Positions 1 through 8,869 of a stretch of DNA of 64,000 nucleotides are shown here, in pieces; position 1 is the first letter of the stretch, and every line of letters starts with the position of its first letter. The DNA is from Prosthecobacter sp. GTDB lineage: Bacteria > Verrucomicrobiota > Verrucomicrobiia > Verrucomicrobiales > Verrucomicrobiaceae. Under the pieces are notes generated by a model. It was not told the DNA's origin. It made no database searches and saw nothing but the letters and a program-made list of their open reading frames with translations. The stretch spans positions 1 through 64,000 of the forward strand of contig JAFMIR010000021.1 in NCBI GenBank assembly GCA_017853885.1, in the 5' to 3' direction. A program made the position numbers and the translations under genes.

Positions 1-19
1 CACTCTGGGAGAACCATCG

Positions 20-56
20 GACAAAAAAGAAGCGGCGTCCCACTGGGGACGCCGCT
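20..56 (-). terminator. Intrinsic terminator of the MFS gene
   Basis: A perfect 11-bp inverted repeat (31-41 with 46-56, loop ACTG) lies 19 bp past the stop codon of the MFS gene. On the minus strand it is followed by a T-rich run, the complement of positions 21-30. This is the standard form of a rho-independent terminator. Confidence 0.85.
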
Positions 57-74
57 CGGAGGCAAACAGGTGTT

Positions 75-1706
75 TTACGCTGCTTCGTCGATCTTAAGCG
101 GGCGGTAGCCACCGATGGTCTTGAAGTAGAGCAGCAGCAGCAGGTAAATGATCGCCATTCCGGCCGGGAGGAGGGCGTCGGCCTTCAACGTTTTTCTGCT
201 TCCAGCGATGCTCGCTTCGACGATCGCTTTTTGTTCGGCCGTAAGCGCAGATTTGTCGGGTGCCACATTGTCGTGCTTCTCCTTCTCGGCCAGCTTAATC
301 GCCGCCTGGAGTTTGGCACCGTCGAGAGCCGGGACTTCCTTGAAGATACCCAGCAAGCCGGACGGCTTTTCCGCCTTGTTGGCTTCAAGCACCGCCTTTT
401 GGCCAGTCGTCTCCAAATGCTCAGCCGTAAACCGGTCCTTGGCGTAGCCAAGTCCAGGGCCACCGATTTGCCCGACAGAGAGCATGCCGATACCACCCAT
501 GATAGACATCGCCACCGCGCCCGAGCGCGGGAAACGGTCACCGACCACAGCGAGCATGGTTGGCCAGAAGAAGGTTTTGCCGATGCTGTACAGCAGCACT
601 GCGCCGAAGGCGAAGGTGAGGGTGGTCACGGATGAGCAGGACAGCAGGCCGATGATCGCAAAGATGGAGCAGGTGAAGAGGATCGCGATCGGGGAGAGCT
701 TGAGCTTCGACTCGATCCAGTGGCTGCTGAAGCGCAGCGCGAACATCATCGCAGAAGCGAAGATGAAGAGGATGGTTCCCTGCTTCGGAGTCAGGATCGT
801 TCCGTTGATGTTTTCGATCCACGAGTCAGTGCCGAGTTCGAGCGAGCCGATGATGGCGTGCGTGATGAAGAGCACGAAGATCAGCCAGTGCCCCAGTGCG
901 AATTGAGTGATGATAGCGACCCAGGCCACAAAGCCAACGCCAACCACCGCTGCAATGATCTTCCATGCCTGAGATGCAAAGAACTCATTGCCAGTCAGGC
1001 CGCCAAGGATGCCGCCCAGCGAATCTCGGACGAAGAGGAAGAGCAAGATGCCGACGACGCTGGCCCCCAGGATGCCAACATCCTTGATCATCTGGCCGAG
1101 GGAGAGCCCCTTCGAGGAGGCTTCCGATTGCGGGAATTTCTGGCCAAAGAACAGCAGCCCGTAAATCGCGGTTGGGATGAGGTAGAGGCCGAGCTTCACT
1201 TTCCACGAGAGCGTGTCGCCCAGGAAAAGCGTGATGAGCGCCCCGAGGATCATGCCGGCCGGCCAGCTCGCGTGCAGGATGTTGAGGTAGTGGGTGCGGT
1301 TTTGAGGATAAATGGTCGCGATCAGAGGATTAGCCACGGCTTCTAGGGTGCCGTTCGCCAGTGCAAAGATAAAGGAACCGCAGAAAAGCAGGTTAAAGGC
1401 GGTGGCCTGGCTCACATCGGGCACCGGGGACAGGGTGACGATGGCAGAGAGCACATGGAGAAAGAACGCCGTTGTCACGAGTTTTCCGTAACCAATTTTG
1501 TCCACCACAATACCGCCGAAGATGATGCCGAAGCAGAAGCCCGAAAAGCCTGCACCGCCGATGAGGCCGACTTGGCCGTCCGTAAATCCGAAGAGTGTCT
1601 TCCACTCTCCAGTGAGACCGTTGCGCAAGGCGAAGCCGACGCCGGCGGCGAGGATGGCCATGAATCCGGCCCAGAGGAGTCTAGTTCGATTGTTTTCGCT
1701 GCTCAT
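75..1706 (-). CDS. MFS transporter with a hydrophilic insert before the last helix
   Basis: A 543-residue major facilitator superfamily permease of the inner membrane. About twelve or more hydrophobic helices are visible. The early loop GGIVVDKIGYGKL fits the MFS motif-A region, and the segment around NPLIATIYPQNR recalls sugar permeases of the FucP type, but the substrate cannot be read. Between roughly residues 415 and 505 there is a charged Lys/Glu/Ala-rich stretch without membrane character, followed by one final helix (LLPAGMAIIYLLLLLYF). That makes the protein longer than the usual 400-450 residues. The ATG at 1706 is the only good start. It is a single-gene unit with its own terminator. 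Confidence 0.85.
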   Translation of the reverse strand: MSSENNRTRLLWAGFMAILAAGVGFALRNGLTGEWKTLFGFTDGQVGLIGGAGFSGFCFGIIFGGIVVDKIGYGKLVTTAFFLHVLSAIVTLSPVPDVSQATAFNLLFCGSFIFALANGTLEAVANPLIATIYPQNRTHYLNILHASWPAGMILGALITLFLGDTLSWKVKLGLYLIPTAIYGLLFFGQKFPQSEASSKGLSLGQMIKDVGILGASVVGILLFLFVRDSLGGILGGLTGNEFFASQAWKIIAAVVGVGFVAWVAIITQFALGHWLIFVLFITHAIIGSLELGTDSWIENINGTILTPKQGTILFIFASAMMFALRFSSHWIESKLKLSPIAILFTCSIFAIIGLLSCSSVTTLTFAFGAVLLYSIGKTFFWPTMLAVVGDRFPRSGAVAMSIMGGIGMLSVGQIGGPGLGYAKDRFTAEHLETTGQKAVLEANKAEKPSGLLGIFKEVPALDGAKLQAAIKLAEKEKHDNVAPDKSALTAEQKAIVEASIAGSRKTLKADALLPAGMAIIYLLLLLYFKTIGGYRPLKIDEAA

Positions 1707-1893
1707 AGAATTGCTTTGAGGTGTGGTTGGTGTGTGTCTGACTTTGGGGATTATGGAAGAGCGCGTGTTTTAGGGGCCGCCTTTCGCCCCGACAAGGAAA
1801 AAATGCCCTGATTCGTCTGAGAGGGGTAAAAGTTCCTGACTGCGGAGCAGAGTGAAAAGTGGACGTCAAAGGCTTTTCTTCCATGAATCCGAC

Positions 1894-2247
1894 ATGGAAT
1901 GTCCTCATTGTGAGTTTCCGCTCGATCCCAGCTCGAACCGCACCTGCCCCAAGTGCGGCACAGAGGTACGTGGCATGATTTTCCAAGGCCTGCTTGAGGT
2001 GGACGTAGCTCACAGCGGTGAAAGGTGGGACGAGGCGCGGGAGAAAATCATCCGTGCGGTCAATCAAGCCATGCTGCACGGCCACAGCGGGGTGAAGATC
2101 ATTCACGGCTGGGGTGCGAGCACCGGGCGCTCCGTGCTCTCCGGCTTAACGGTTACGCTGCTTCGTGGCTTTGCACAGCGGTATGGCGGCCGCTTTTCGT
2201 CGGACAAGCACAACCCCGGGGCTCATATCTTGTGGCTGAATCATTGA
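1894..2247 (+). CDS. Zinc-ribbon plus Smr-domain small protein
   Basis: A 117-residue protein. The N-terminus has two CxxC pairs (C3, C6, C18, C21), forming a zinc ribbon. The rest resembles a small MutS-related (Smr) domain, with the glycine-rich signature KIIHGWGASTGRS near residue 70 and a C-terminal beta/alpha segment. Smr domains elsewhere bind or nick branched or structured nucleic acids; the role of this small protein is unknown. An upstream in-frame ATG at 1852 would add 14 residues, but the ATG at 1894 places the zinc ribbon at the very N-terminus and is preferred. It converges with the aminopeptidase gene 9 bp downstream. Confidence 0.7.
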   Translation: MECPHCEFPLDPSSNRTCPKCGTEVRGMIFQGLLEVDVAHSGERWDEAREKIIRAVNQAMLHGHSGVKIIHGWGASTGRSVLSGLTVTLLRGFAQRYGGRFSSDKHNPGAHILWLNH

Positions 2248-2256
2248 GCAACCCGG

Positions 2257-3297
2257 TCAAAAACGTTCGTTCATTAGGATACGCCGCCGCTCTGGATTGC
2301 TCAGCAGTTTGAGCTTTTCGACCGAGACATAAAACGTTTCCCAGTCACCTCCGCTCTCGCGCAGGAGCCGTTCAAAGCCAGGCACAAGGTCATAGTAGGT
2401 AGCTAGGGTATTTAGCCGTGCATTGTTCCAGGTGATTTTCCCAGCCGCGCCACTTTTCGCTCCCACGTTCTTGTCTTTCACCCCCATCGCAGCCAGCCGA
2501 TTTTGCAGGTGGGCAAGAACCGCCATTTTTTGCTCCAGTGTGCACCCTGGGGTAGCATAGAGCCTTTTGAGTTCGGCCCGTGCGCAAAGGGCCTGTGTGA
2601 TGTAGGCACGCTCCTGTTTCAGATGTACTTCATAGGCCATCAGTTCAGCCAGCCGTCTCTTGGATCGCAGCCAGCACCGCACGGCCGACTCGGCATTGGC
2701 GGTGGCAAAGGCTTCATTGAAATCCGTGTCACCGGGAATGAACAGCCGTTCATGGGTTAATTCATGAAACACGAGCTCGGCCAACTCCGCCTCGCTGCGG
2801 TAGATGCAGGTGTTGAGCAGCGGGTCTTTGAAAATGCCAAGCGTGGAGTAGGCCTCAACGCCTGCGGCGAAAACATCATACCCCGATGCCTTCAGTAACT
2901 GCACCTCCTCGCGAGCGTCTTCTTGATCGAAGAATCCCCGGTAAGCCAGACGGCCCACAAATGGATACCACCACTGCCTTGGCTCCACGCTGAATGGCTC
3001 TGCAGCATACACCACCCAGACCACATACGGTCGCTTCAGGTCCGAATAGGTGCCGAAACTCTCTGCGGGCAGCTTTAGAGTATTTTTTGCATAATTTCGC
3101 AGTTCGAGAGCCAACCGTAGCTTAACCTTTACCGCCTCTTTTTCCGCCGGATCGGCCAAAACAACCTCCACCGGGCGCTGTCGTCGCCAAATCTCCGCCT
3201 GACCACGCATCGCCTGCGAGTAAAAACCGATGCTGCGGCACGAACAAAGCACAAGGGCACATGCCAGCCACACAGTACTAAGAACGAAATAAGTCAT
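2257..3297 (-). CDS. Predicted aminopeptidase lipoprotein (COG4324 type)
   Basis: A 346-residue putative zinc peptidase. The metal-binding motif HELTH (residues 178-182) sits in VFHELTHERLF and is followed by the acidic segment DFNEAFA, as in the predicted aminopeptidase family COG4324. The N-terminus is a short hydrophobic segment ending in a lipobox-like LCSC, so the protein is probably anchored in a membrane and faces the periplasm. The open frame extends upstream to 3657, but that part overlaps the divergent DUF1501 gene and lacks protein-like character. The ATG at 3297, just before the signal sequence, is preferred. Confidence 0.75.
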   Translation of the reverse strand: MTYFVLSTVWLACALVLCSCRSIGFYSQAMRGQAEIWRRQRPVEVVLADPAEKEAVKVKLRLALELRNYAKNTLKLPAESFGTYSDLKRPYVVWVVYAAEPFSVEPRQWWYPFVGRLAYRGFFDQEDAREEVQLLKASGYDVFAAGVEAYSTLGIFKDPLLNTCIYRSEAELAELVFHELTHERLFIPGDTDFNEAFATANAESAVRCWLRSKRRLAELMAYEVHLKQERAYITQALCARAELKRLYATPGCTLEQKMAVLAHLQNRLAAMGVKDKNVGAKSGAAGKITWNNARLNTLATYYDLVPGFERLLRESGGDWETFYVSVEKLKLLSNPERRRILMNERF

Positions 3298-3364
3298 TCT
3301 CCATCGTAGGAGCCCGCCTTGCTCTTGAAAAGCGTCATGTCGGCGCGCCGTATGAATACGCACC

Positions 3365-4774
3365 ATGCAAGCCATTGCTCCATCCAGCCGTCGCGAGATG
3401 CTGCGCCATTCCTGCGCGGGCTTTGGCATGCTAGCACTGCATGGATTGCTCGACTCCGAAGTCTCTGCGGCCTCAGTCAACCCGCTCACGGCCAAGCAGC
3501 CCCACTTCCCAGCAAAAGCAAAACGCGTCATTTTCCTGCTGATGAAGGGCGGGCCTTCCCAAGTGGACACTTTTGATCCGAAACCGCTACTCGACCGCGA
3601 CCATGGAAAGCCACCACCTTTCGCCCTGCCACGCGTGACCTTTGCCAAGACGGGCAACCTACTCCGCTCACCGTGGAAATTTCGTCAGTATGGTCAAAGT
3701 GGCCTGCCCGTCAGTGATCTTTTTCCTCATGTGGGGCAGTGTGTAGATGAATTGTGTGTCATCCGCTCCATGCATGGCACGAATCCCGCCCATGGCGGTG
3801 CCTTGCTGAAACTCCACACCGGCAGCGACACCTTTGTTCGCCCAAGCATGGGAGCGTGGGTCAGCTACGGTCTCGGTACGGAGAACACGGACCTACCCGC
3901 TTTCCTGACCATTTGTCCTACGCTGGCCCATGGAGGCGTGAACAACTGGGGCAGTGCCTTTCTTCCTGCGTGGTGCCAAGGCACACCCCTGGGCAATGCT
4001 AGTGTCAGCGCCGAACAAGCCGTCGTGCGTCACATCCAGAATACTCGCACGCCCACATCGTTGCAGCGAATGCAGCTCGACCTTGCCTCTGATCTGAATC
4101 ATCGTCATCTCGAAACCGCTGGCACTAACGCCGCTCTCGAAGCCCGCATTGAGTCCTTCGAACTTGCCTTCCGCATGCAGAGCAGCATGCCGGAGATACA
4201 GGGCATCGAAGGCGAGACCGAAGCCACCAAGAAACTCTACGGCCTCGACGATCCCATGACGGCGAATTTTGGCCGTCAATGCCTTATGGCACGCCGCTTT
4301 GCCGAGCGCGGCGTGCGTTTCATCCAAGTTACGCACAGCGACAGCTTCGTGCAGTGGGATCAACATGGAGATCTACTCAAAGGCCATACCAAAAACGCCG
4401 CAGAGGTGGACAAGCCCATCGCCGGTCTTCTCCGTGATTTGCGTGCCCGTGGCCTGCTGGACGACACTCTCGTGTTATGGGGTGGTGAATTCGGTCGCAC
4501 GCCCGTGGCACAGGGAACAGACGGCCGCGACCACAACCCCCACGGATTCACTATGTGGATGGCCGGTGGCGGCGTGAAAGGTGGCATGGCGTATGGAGCC
4601 ACCGATGACTACGGTTACTATGCAGCGGAAAACAAGGTTCACATCCACGACCTGCATGCCACCATTCTGCACCTGCTCGGCATGAACCACGAGCGCCTGA
4701 CCTACCGCTACGCAGGCCGCGATTTTCGCCTCACCGATGTCGCAGGCCATGTGGTGACGGACATCATGGCCTGA
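3365..4774 (+). CDS. DUF1501 family protein, Tat-exported (orphan copy)
   Basis: A 469-residue DUF1501 protein, a family related to the sulfatase/alkaline phosphatase fold and expanded in Planctomycetes and Verrucomicrobia. The N-terminus carries a twin-arginine signal (SRREML followed by a hydrophobic stretch). Typical family signatures are [20 protein letters not shown] near the start, [13 protein letters not shown] in the middle and [19 protein letters not shown] near the C-terminus. DUF1501 genes are usually paired with a DUF1549/DUF1553 cytochrome-like gene, as at 51290-55142 in this window. Here the neighbours are unrelated. The biochemical function of the family is not established. Confidence 0.85.
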   Translation: MQAIAPSSRREMLRHSCAGFGMLALHGLLDSEVSAASVNPLTAKQPHFPAKAKRVIFLLMKGGPSQVDTFDPKPLLDRDHGKPPPFALPRVTFAKTGNLLRSPWKFRQYGQSGLPVSDLFPHVGQCVDELCVIRSMHGTNPAHGGALLKLHTGSDTFVRPSMGAWVSYGLGTENTDLPAFLTICPTLAHGGVNNWGSAFLPAWCQGTPLGNASVSAEQAVVRHIQNTRTPTSLQRMQLDLASDLNHRHLETAGTNAALEARIESFELAFRMQSSMPEIQGIEGETEATKKLYGLDDPMTANFGRQCLMARRFAERGVRFIQVTHSDSFVQWDQHGDLLKGHTKNAAEVDKPIAGLLRDLRARGLLDDTLVLWGGEFGRTPVAQGTDGRDHNPHGFTMWMAGGGVKGGMAYGATDDYGYYAAENKVHIHDLHATILHLLGMNHERLTYRYAGRDFRLTDVAGHVVTDIMA

Positions 4775-4826
4775 ACAAGAACGGTTTAACCGCTCGCATC
4801 TGCTCACTCGTGGCTTATGGGCATAA

Positions 4827-6170
4827 ATGCCTTTTCAAAGTCTCGGTCTTGCGCCGTCCATTCTCTCCGCCATTCAAGACGCCGGTTATACCGAGCCTAC
4901 ACCGATCCAGGCGGCAGCCATCCCCGCCGTGCTCTCCGGCAGCGATGTGATCGGTATCGCGCAAACGGGCACCGGAAAGACCGCGGCCTTTACGTTGCCG
5001 ATTTTGACCCAACTCACCCAAAAACCCCTCCACACCGGCCAGCGCAGCCACACGCGTGTCCTCGTTATCGCTCCCACCCGCGAACTCGTGGCCCAGATCG
5101 AAGAGAACGTTCTCGCCTATGCCAAACATCTTCCGCTGAAAATCGCACGTGTGTTTGGGGGCGTGGGTGAAAAACCGCAAAAGGATGCGCTGCGTGCCGG
5201 CAGCGAAGTCGTCATTGCCTGCCCAGGACGCCTTCTCGACCTCATGGGACAACGCTGCGCGGATTTCTCCAAGCTTGAATACCTCGTCCTAGACGAAGCG
5301 GACCGTATGCTCGACATGGGCTTCCTTCCGGACATCCGCCGAATCGTGCAGCAACTGCCAAAAAAGCGACAAACTCTACTTTTCTCTGCCACCCTGTCCA
5401 AGGAGATCGAGTCGCTCACGCATGAGTTCCAGCACTCGCCCAAAATCGTGCAGATCGGAAAGCGCTCAAACCCCGCCGAAACTGTCACGCAGCACATTTA
5501 CGAGCTACCGAAGCATTTGAAGCTCTCGTTGCTCTCTCACCTGCTGAAGGATGATGCCCTGCAAATGGTGCTCGTCTTCAGCCGCACCAAACATGGAGCT
5601 GATAAAATCGCCCGCAAGCTTGAGCAAACCGGCGTACGCTGCGCCACGCTGCATGCCAACCGATCGCAAAATCAGCGTTTGAAAGCTCTCGATGATTTTA
5701 AGGCCGGTCGCGTCCGAGTGCTCGTCGCCACCGACATCGCCGCGCGCGGCATTGACGTGGACGGCATATCCCACGTCATCAATTTCGACTTTCCACACGT
5801 CGTCGAAGATTACGTTCATCGCATCGGCCGCACTGGCCGCGCACAAGCCATCGGCGATGCCATCAGCTTCGTCTCATCCGATGAAATGGATGATTTGCGC
5901 CGTTTGGAGCGATTCATCGGCCGGGGCATCACGCGGAAGCGTGCGGAAAATTTCGACTACAAAGCCTCACCGCAATCCTTCGAAGTCGAAAGGCCCGAGC
6001 GCCGTCACCAACAACAGCGCTCTAGGCACCCGCAACGCCACGCAAACGAGCAGCACGGCCGTCCCGAAAACGCTTCTCAGGGCCAAAAGACGCCGCGCTC
6101 CAACACTGAACAAGCCAAAGCCTCGCCAGCCAAGCGCAAAAGCTTCTGGGGACGCCTCTCAGGCCGATAA
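4827..6170 (+). CDS. rhlE: DEAD-box RNA helicase, RhlE-like
   Basis: A 447-residue ATP-dependent RNA helicase. All core motifs are visible in order: Q motif (FQSLGLAPSIL with PTPIQ), motif I AQTGTGKT, Ia PTRELVAQ, II DEAD, III SAT, V ARGIDV and VI HRIGRTGR. The C-terminal tail of about 65 residues is basic and low in complexity (Arg, Gln, His, Lys), typical of RhlE-type helicases that remodel rRNA or mRNA in the cytoplasm. The ATG at 4827 places the Q motif at the normal distance. The exact subfamily is inferred from length and tail. Confidence 0.9.
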   Translation: MPFQSLGLAPSILSAIQDAGYTEPTPIQAAAIPAVLSGSDVIGIAQTGTGKTAAFTLPILTQLTQKPLHTGQRSHTRVLVIAPTRELVAQIEENVLAYAKHLPLKIARVFGGVGEKPQKDALRAGSEVVIACPGRLLDLMGQRCADFSKLEYLVLDEADRMLDMGFLPDIRRIVQQLPKKRQTLLFSATLSKEIESLTHEFQHSPKIVQIGKRSNPAETVTQHIYELPKHLKLSLLSHLLKDDALQMVLVFSRTKHGADKIARKLEQTGVRCATLHANRSQNQRLKALDDFKAGRVRVLVATDIAARGIDVDGISHVINFDFPHVVEDYVHRIGRTGRAQAIGDAISFVSSDEMDDLRRLERFIGRGITRKRAENFDYKASPQSFEVERPERRHQQQRSRHPQRHANEQHGRPENASQGQKTPRSNTEQAKASPAKRKSFWGRLSGR

Positions 6171-6271
6171 CGGTCACTCAACGATTGTTTGATGCCTGAT
6201 CCGGGCTCCGTTTTGGTAATTCTGCACCACGAAGGTGACAGCACGCGGGCTCGTTCTACCCTCAAAACTCC

Positions 6272-7051
6272 ATGTCCCCTGCCCTTCACTATCTCGATGC
6301 CAGCCAAAACCTGCTCCAGCGCGTTCGCGAGCAGCTGCCACTCATCCAACAATCTGCTGCACTCTGCGCGAAAACCATCCTAGATGGGCAAATGGTCCAT
6401 GTCTTCGGCTCTGGACACAGCCGCATCCTTGTCGAGGAAATGTGGCCGCGCTATGGCTCCTTTCCGGGCTTCAATCCCATCGTGGAGCTGTCTCTTACGT
6501 TTCATAATCTTGTGGTGGGAGCCAATGGCCAACGACAGGCGATGTTCCTTGAAAATGTGAGCGGCCTCGCTGCTCGCATTCTGCGAAATTTCGACCTTCA
6601 GCTGGGAGACAGTGCACTCGTCATCTCCAGCAGCGGCTGCAATGTTGTTCCTGTGGAAATGGCAGAAGAGTTTCAGAAACGTGGCGTGAAGGTGATTGCC
6701 ATCATCAGCGCTATGCACAGCCACGCCTGCAATAGCCGCCATAGAGACGGAAAGAAATTGCAGGACTTCGCTGATATCGTGCTCGACACCGGTGCACCTG
6801 TCGGGGACGCTATGGTGCAAATCGACGGCCTTGAAACACCCGTAGCTCCAGGCAGCACCATCGGCGGCTGCCTGTTGGTGAATGCCCTCAAGGCGGAAGT
6901 GGCACAGTTGCTCACCTTGGCCGGACAACCTCCCAAGGTGCTCACCGCCGGCGCCGTTGTCGGCCAAGACAAAGCCACGCAACTGTTCGAAGCTGCATAT
7001 GACGAGCACGCTCGGCGTCTTGCTCGCTATTACGCGTCTCTCGGCGCGTGA
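6272..7051 (+). CDS. SIS-domain sugar-phosphate binding protein (UPF0309-like)
   Basis: A 259-residue single SIS-domain protein. The signatures VHVFGSGHSRILVEEMWPR, ALVISSSGCNVVPVEMA and GSTIGGCLLVNALKAEV match the UPF0309 type of putative sugar isomerase or phosphosugar-binding protein. SIS domains bind phosphosugars and catalyse isomerisation or act as sensors; which applies here is unknown. It lies between the helicase and carboxynorspermidine synthase on the same strand with gaps of about 100 bp, so co-transcription is possible but not required. Confidence 0.8.
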   Translation: MSPALHYLDASQNLLQRVREQLPLIQQSAALCAKTILDGQMVHVFGSGHSRILVEEMWPRYGSFPGFNPIVELSLTFHNLVVGANGQRQAMFLENVSGLAARILRNFDLQLGDSALVISSSGCNVVPVEMAEEFQKRGVKVIAIISAMHSHACNSRHRDGKKLQDFADIVLDTGAPVGDAMVQIDGLETPVAPGSTIGGCLLVNALKAEVAQLLTLAGQPPKVLTAGAVVGQDKATQLFEAAYDEHARRLARYYASLGA

Positions 7052-7174
7052 ATATGCCTCGGAATCTCAGTTGTAGAAAAATAGCACACATTACGCCGTC
7101 ACTTGCATTCCCCGCTTGCCAGCTAGACTCGCGACCTTGATTCACACATCTCGAATCATATCTTACTTCACATC

Positions 7175-8383
7175 ATGTCTCATCGTGTCCTTATCATCGG
7201 TGCCGGCGGCGTCGGCCGAGTCGTCAGCCACAAATGCGCTCAGCTTCCCGAGGTTTTCGGTGAGATCATGCTGGCCAGCCGCACGAAATCGAAGTGCGAT
7301 GGCATCGCCGCCGAACTGAAACGCCCCATTCAGACGGCGGGTGTCGATGCAGACAATGTACCGGAGCTTGTGAAGCTGCTGAAGAGCTTCAAGCCTGAGG
7401 CAGTCATCAACGTGGCGCTGCCTTATCAAGACCTCACGATTATGGACGCCTGCCTAGAAGCCGGCGTGCATTACATCGATACCGCGAACTACGAACCGCG
7501 TGATGTGGCGAAGTTCGAATACCACTGGCAGTGGGCCTATCAGGACAAATTCAAAAATGCTGGCCTCACGGCACTGCTAGGCTGCGGCTTCGATCCGGGT
7601 GTAACCAATGTTTATACAGCCTACGCGTTGAAGCATCACTTCAGCAAGATCGATACACTCGACATCATCGACTGCAACGCAGGCGATCACGGCAAGGCGT
7701 TCGCCACGAATTTCAATCCCGAGATCAACCTCCGCGAAGTCACCGCAAATGGCCGTTTCTGGGAAAATGGTGCGTGGGTCGAAACGAAGCCACTCGAAAT
7801 CAAACGGAGTTTCCCTTTCCCTGAAGGCATCGGCCCGAAAAACATCTACTGCCTCTACCACGAAGAATTGGAAAGCCTCACGAAAAACATCCCGATGCGC
7901 CGGGCGCGCTTCTGGATGACCTTTGGCGACGCCTACATCAAGCACATGGAAGTGCTGGTGAATGTTGGTATGACAGGCATCCATCCTGTGAAGCACAAGG
8001 GCGTGGACATCATTCCCATCGAATTCCTCAAGACACTGCTGCCGGAACCTGGCACGCTAGGCCCAGACACCAAGGGTAAGACCTGCATCGGCAACTGGAT
8101 CGAAGGCACTGGCAAGGACGGTCAGCCGAAGCGCTACTACGTTTACAACATCTGTGACCATCAGGAGTGCTATAAGGAGACCAACTCACAGGGGGTCAGC
8201 TACACCACCGGTGTTCCAGCCATGATCGCCGCCCGTCAACTCCTCACAAATCCCGCAGAGTACTGCCAACCCGGTGTCTGGAATGTCGAACAACTCAATC
8301 CTGATCCCTTCATGGCTGATCTCAACGCCTACGGACTTCCTTGGGTGGAGACTTGGCCGACAGAGAAGATGCCGGGCGAGTGA
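7175..8383 (+). CDS. Carboxynorspermidine synthase (saccharopine dehydrogenase family)
   Basis: A 402-residue NAD(P)-dependent reductase. The N-terminal Rossmann motif is IGAGGVGRVV (from residue 7). The segment AVINVALPYQDLTIMDACL, the block GCGFDPGVTNVY and the motif IDCNAGDHGKAFATNFNPE are characteristic of the carboxynorspermidine/carboxyspermidine synthase (Lys1-like) group. This enzyme condenses aspartate semialdehyde with a diamine in the alternative spermidine pathway. The partner decarboxylase (NspC-type) is not in this window. PotB/PotC-type permeases at 62.8-64 kb are another polyamine link, but far away. Confidence 0.85.
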   Translation: MSHRVLIIGAGGVGRVVSHKCAQLPEVFGEIMLASRTKSKCDGIAAELKRPIQTAGVDADNVPELVKLLKSFKPEAVINVALPYQDLTIMDACLEAGVHYIDTANYEPRDVAKFEYHWQWAYQDKFKNAGLTALLGCGFDPGVTNVYTAYALKHHFSKIDTLDIIDCNAGDHGKAFATNFNPEINLREVTANGRFWENGAWVETKPLEIKRSFPFPEGIGPKNIYCLYHEELESLTKNIPMRRARFWMTFGDAYIKHMEVLVNVGMTGIHPVKHKGVDIIPIEFLKTLLPEPGTLGPDTKGKTCIGNWIEGTGKDGQPKRYYVYNICDHQECYKETNSQGVSYTTGVPAMIAARQLLTNPAEYCQPGVWNVEQLNPDPFMADLNAYGLPWVETWPTEKMPGE

Positions 8384-8437
8384 TTAAACACATCATTGGC
8401 TTTCTCGCAAAAGCCAAGGCATGTCTTGCGCTTTTCG

Positions 8438-8857
8438 TTAGTCACCTACAACACTAACGACAATCTCACGCGTGTGCGGCGCTCGACGGTGCTCAAACAG
8501 ATAAATCCCCTGCCAAGTGCCGAGCGTCAGACACCCATTCATCACAGGCACGACCTCTGAGGTGCGCGTGAGTGCCATGCGCAAATGGCTAGGCATGTCA
8601 TCCGAGCCCTCATGCGTGTGCACGAAGTAGGCTGTGTCTTCCGGCACCAGATGGTCGAAGAAGGCATGCAAATCCGTGCGCGCTGAGGGATCTGCATTTT
8701 CAAAAATCAGTAAGCTCGCACTGGTGTGCTTGACCATAATCGTAGCACTGCCTGTGCGGATACCGCTAACACGGATGACCTGCCGGCAGCGTTCAGTGAT
8801 CTCGTAAGTACCCTTTCCTCGGGTGGTGATGCTGAACTGCTCGGCGTGCGCAGGCAT
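8438..8857 (-). CDS. YjbQ family protein (UPF0047)
   Basis: A 139-residue complete YjbQ/UPF0047 protein. The family signatures are MVKHTSASLLIFENADP, the HTHEGSDDMPSH block and the C-terminal LGTWQGIYLFEHR. Members are linked to thiamine-phosphate synthase side activity, but the true role is unsettled. It lies 12 bp downstream of the PQQ-type sugar dehydrogenase gene on the same strand, which suggests one transcript. Confidence 0.9.
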   Translation of the reverse strand: MPAHAEQFSITTRGKGTYEITERCRQVIRVSGIRTGSATIMVKHTSASLLIFENADPSARTDLHAFFDHLVPEDTAYFVHTHEGSDDMPSHLRMALTRTSEVVPVMNGCLTLGTWQGIYLFEHRRAPHTREIVVSVVGD

Positions 8858-8869
8858 GATGAAACGCGA

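Noticed and set aside
8396..8417. Inverted repeat TTGGCTTT/AAAGCCAA after carboxynorspermidine synthase
   Set aside because: The stem is present but no T-run follows on either strand, so it was not called a terminator.
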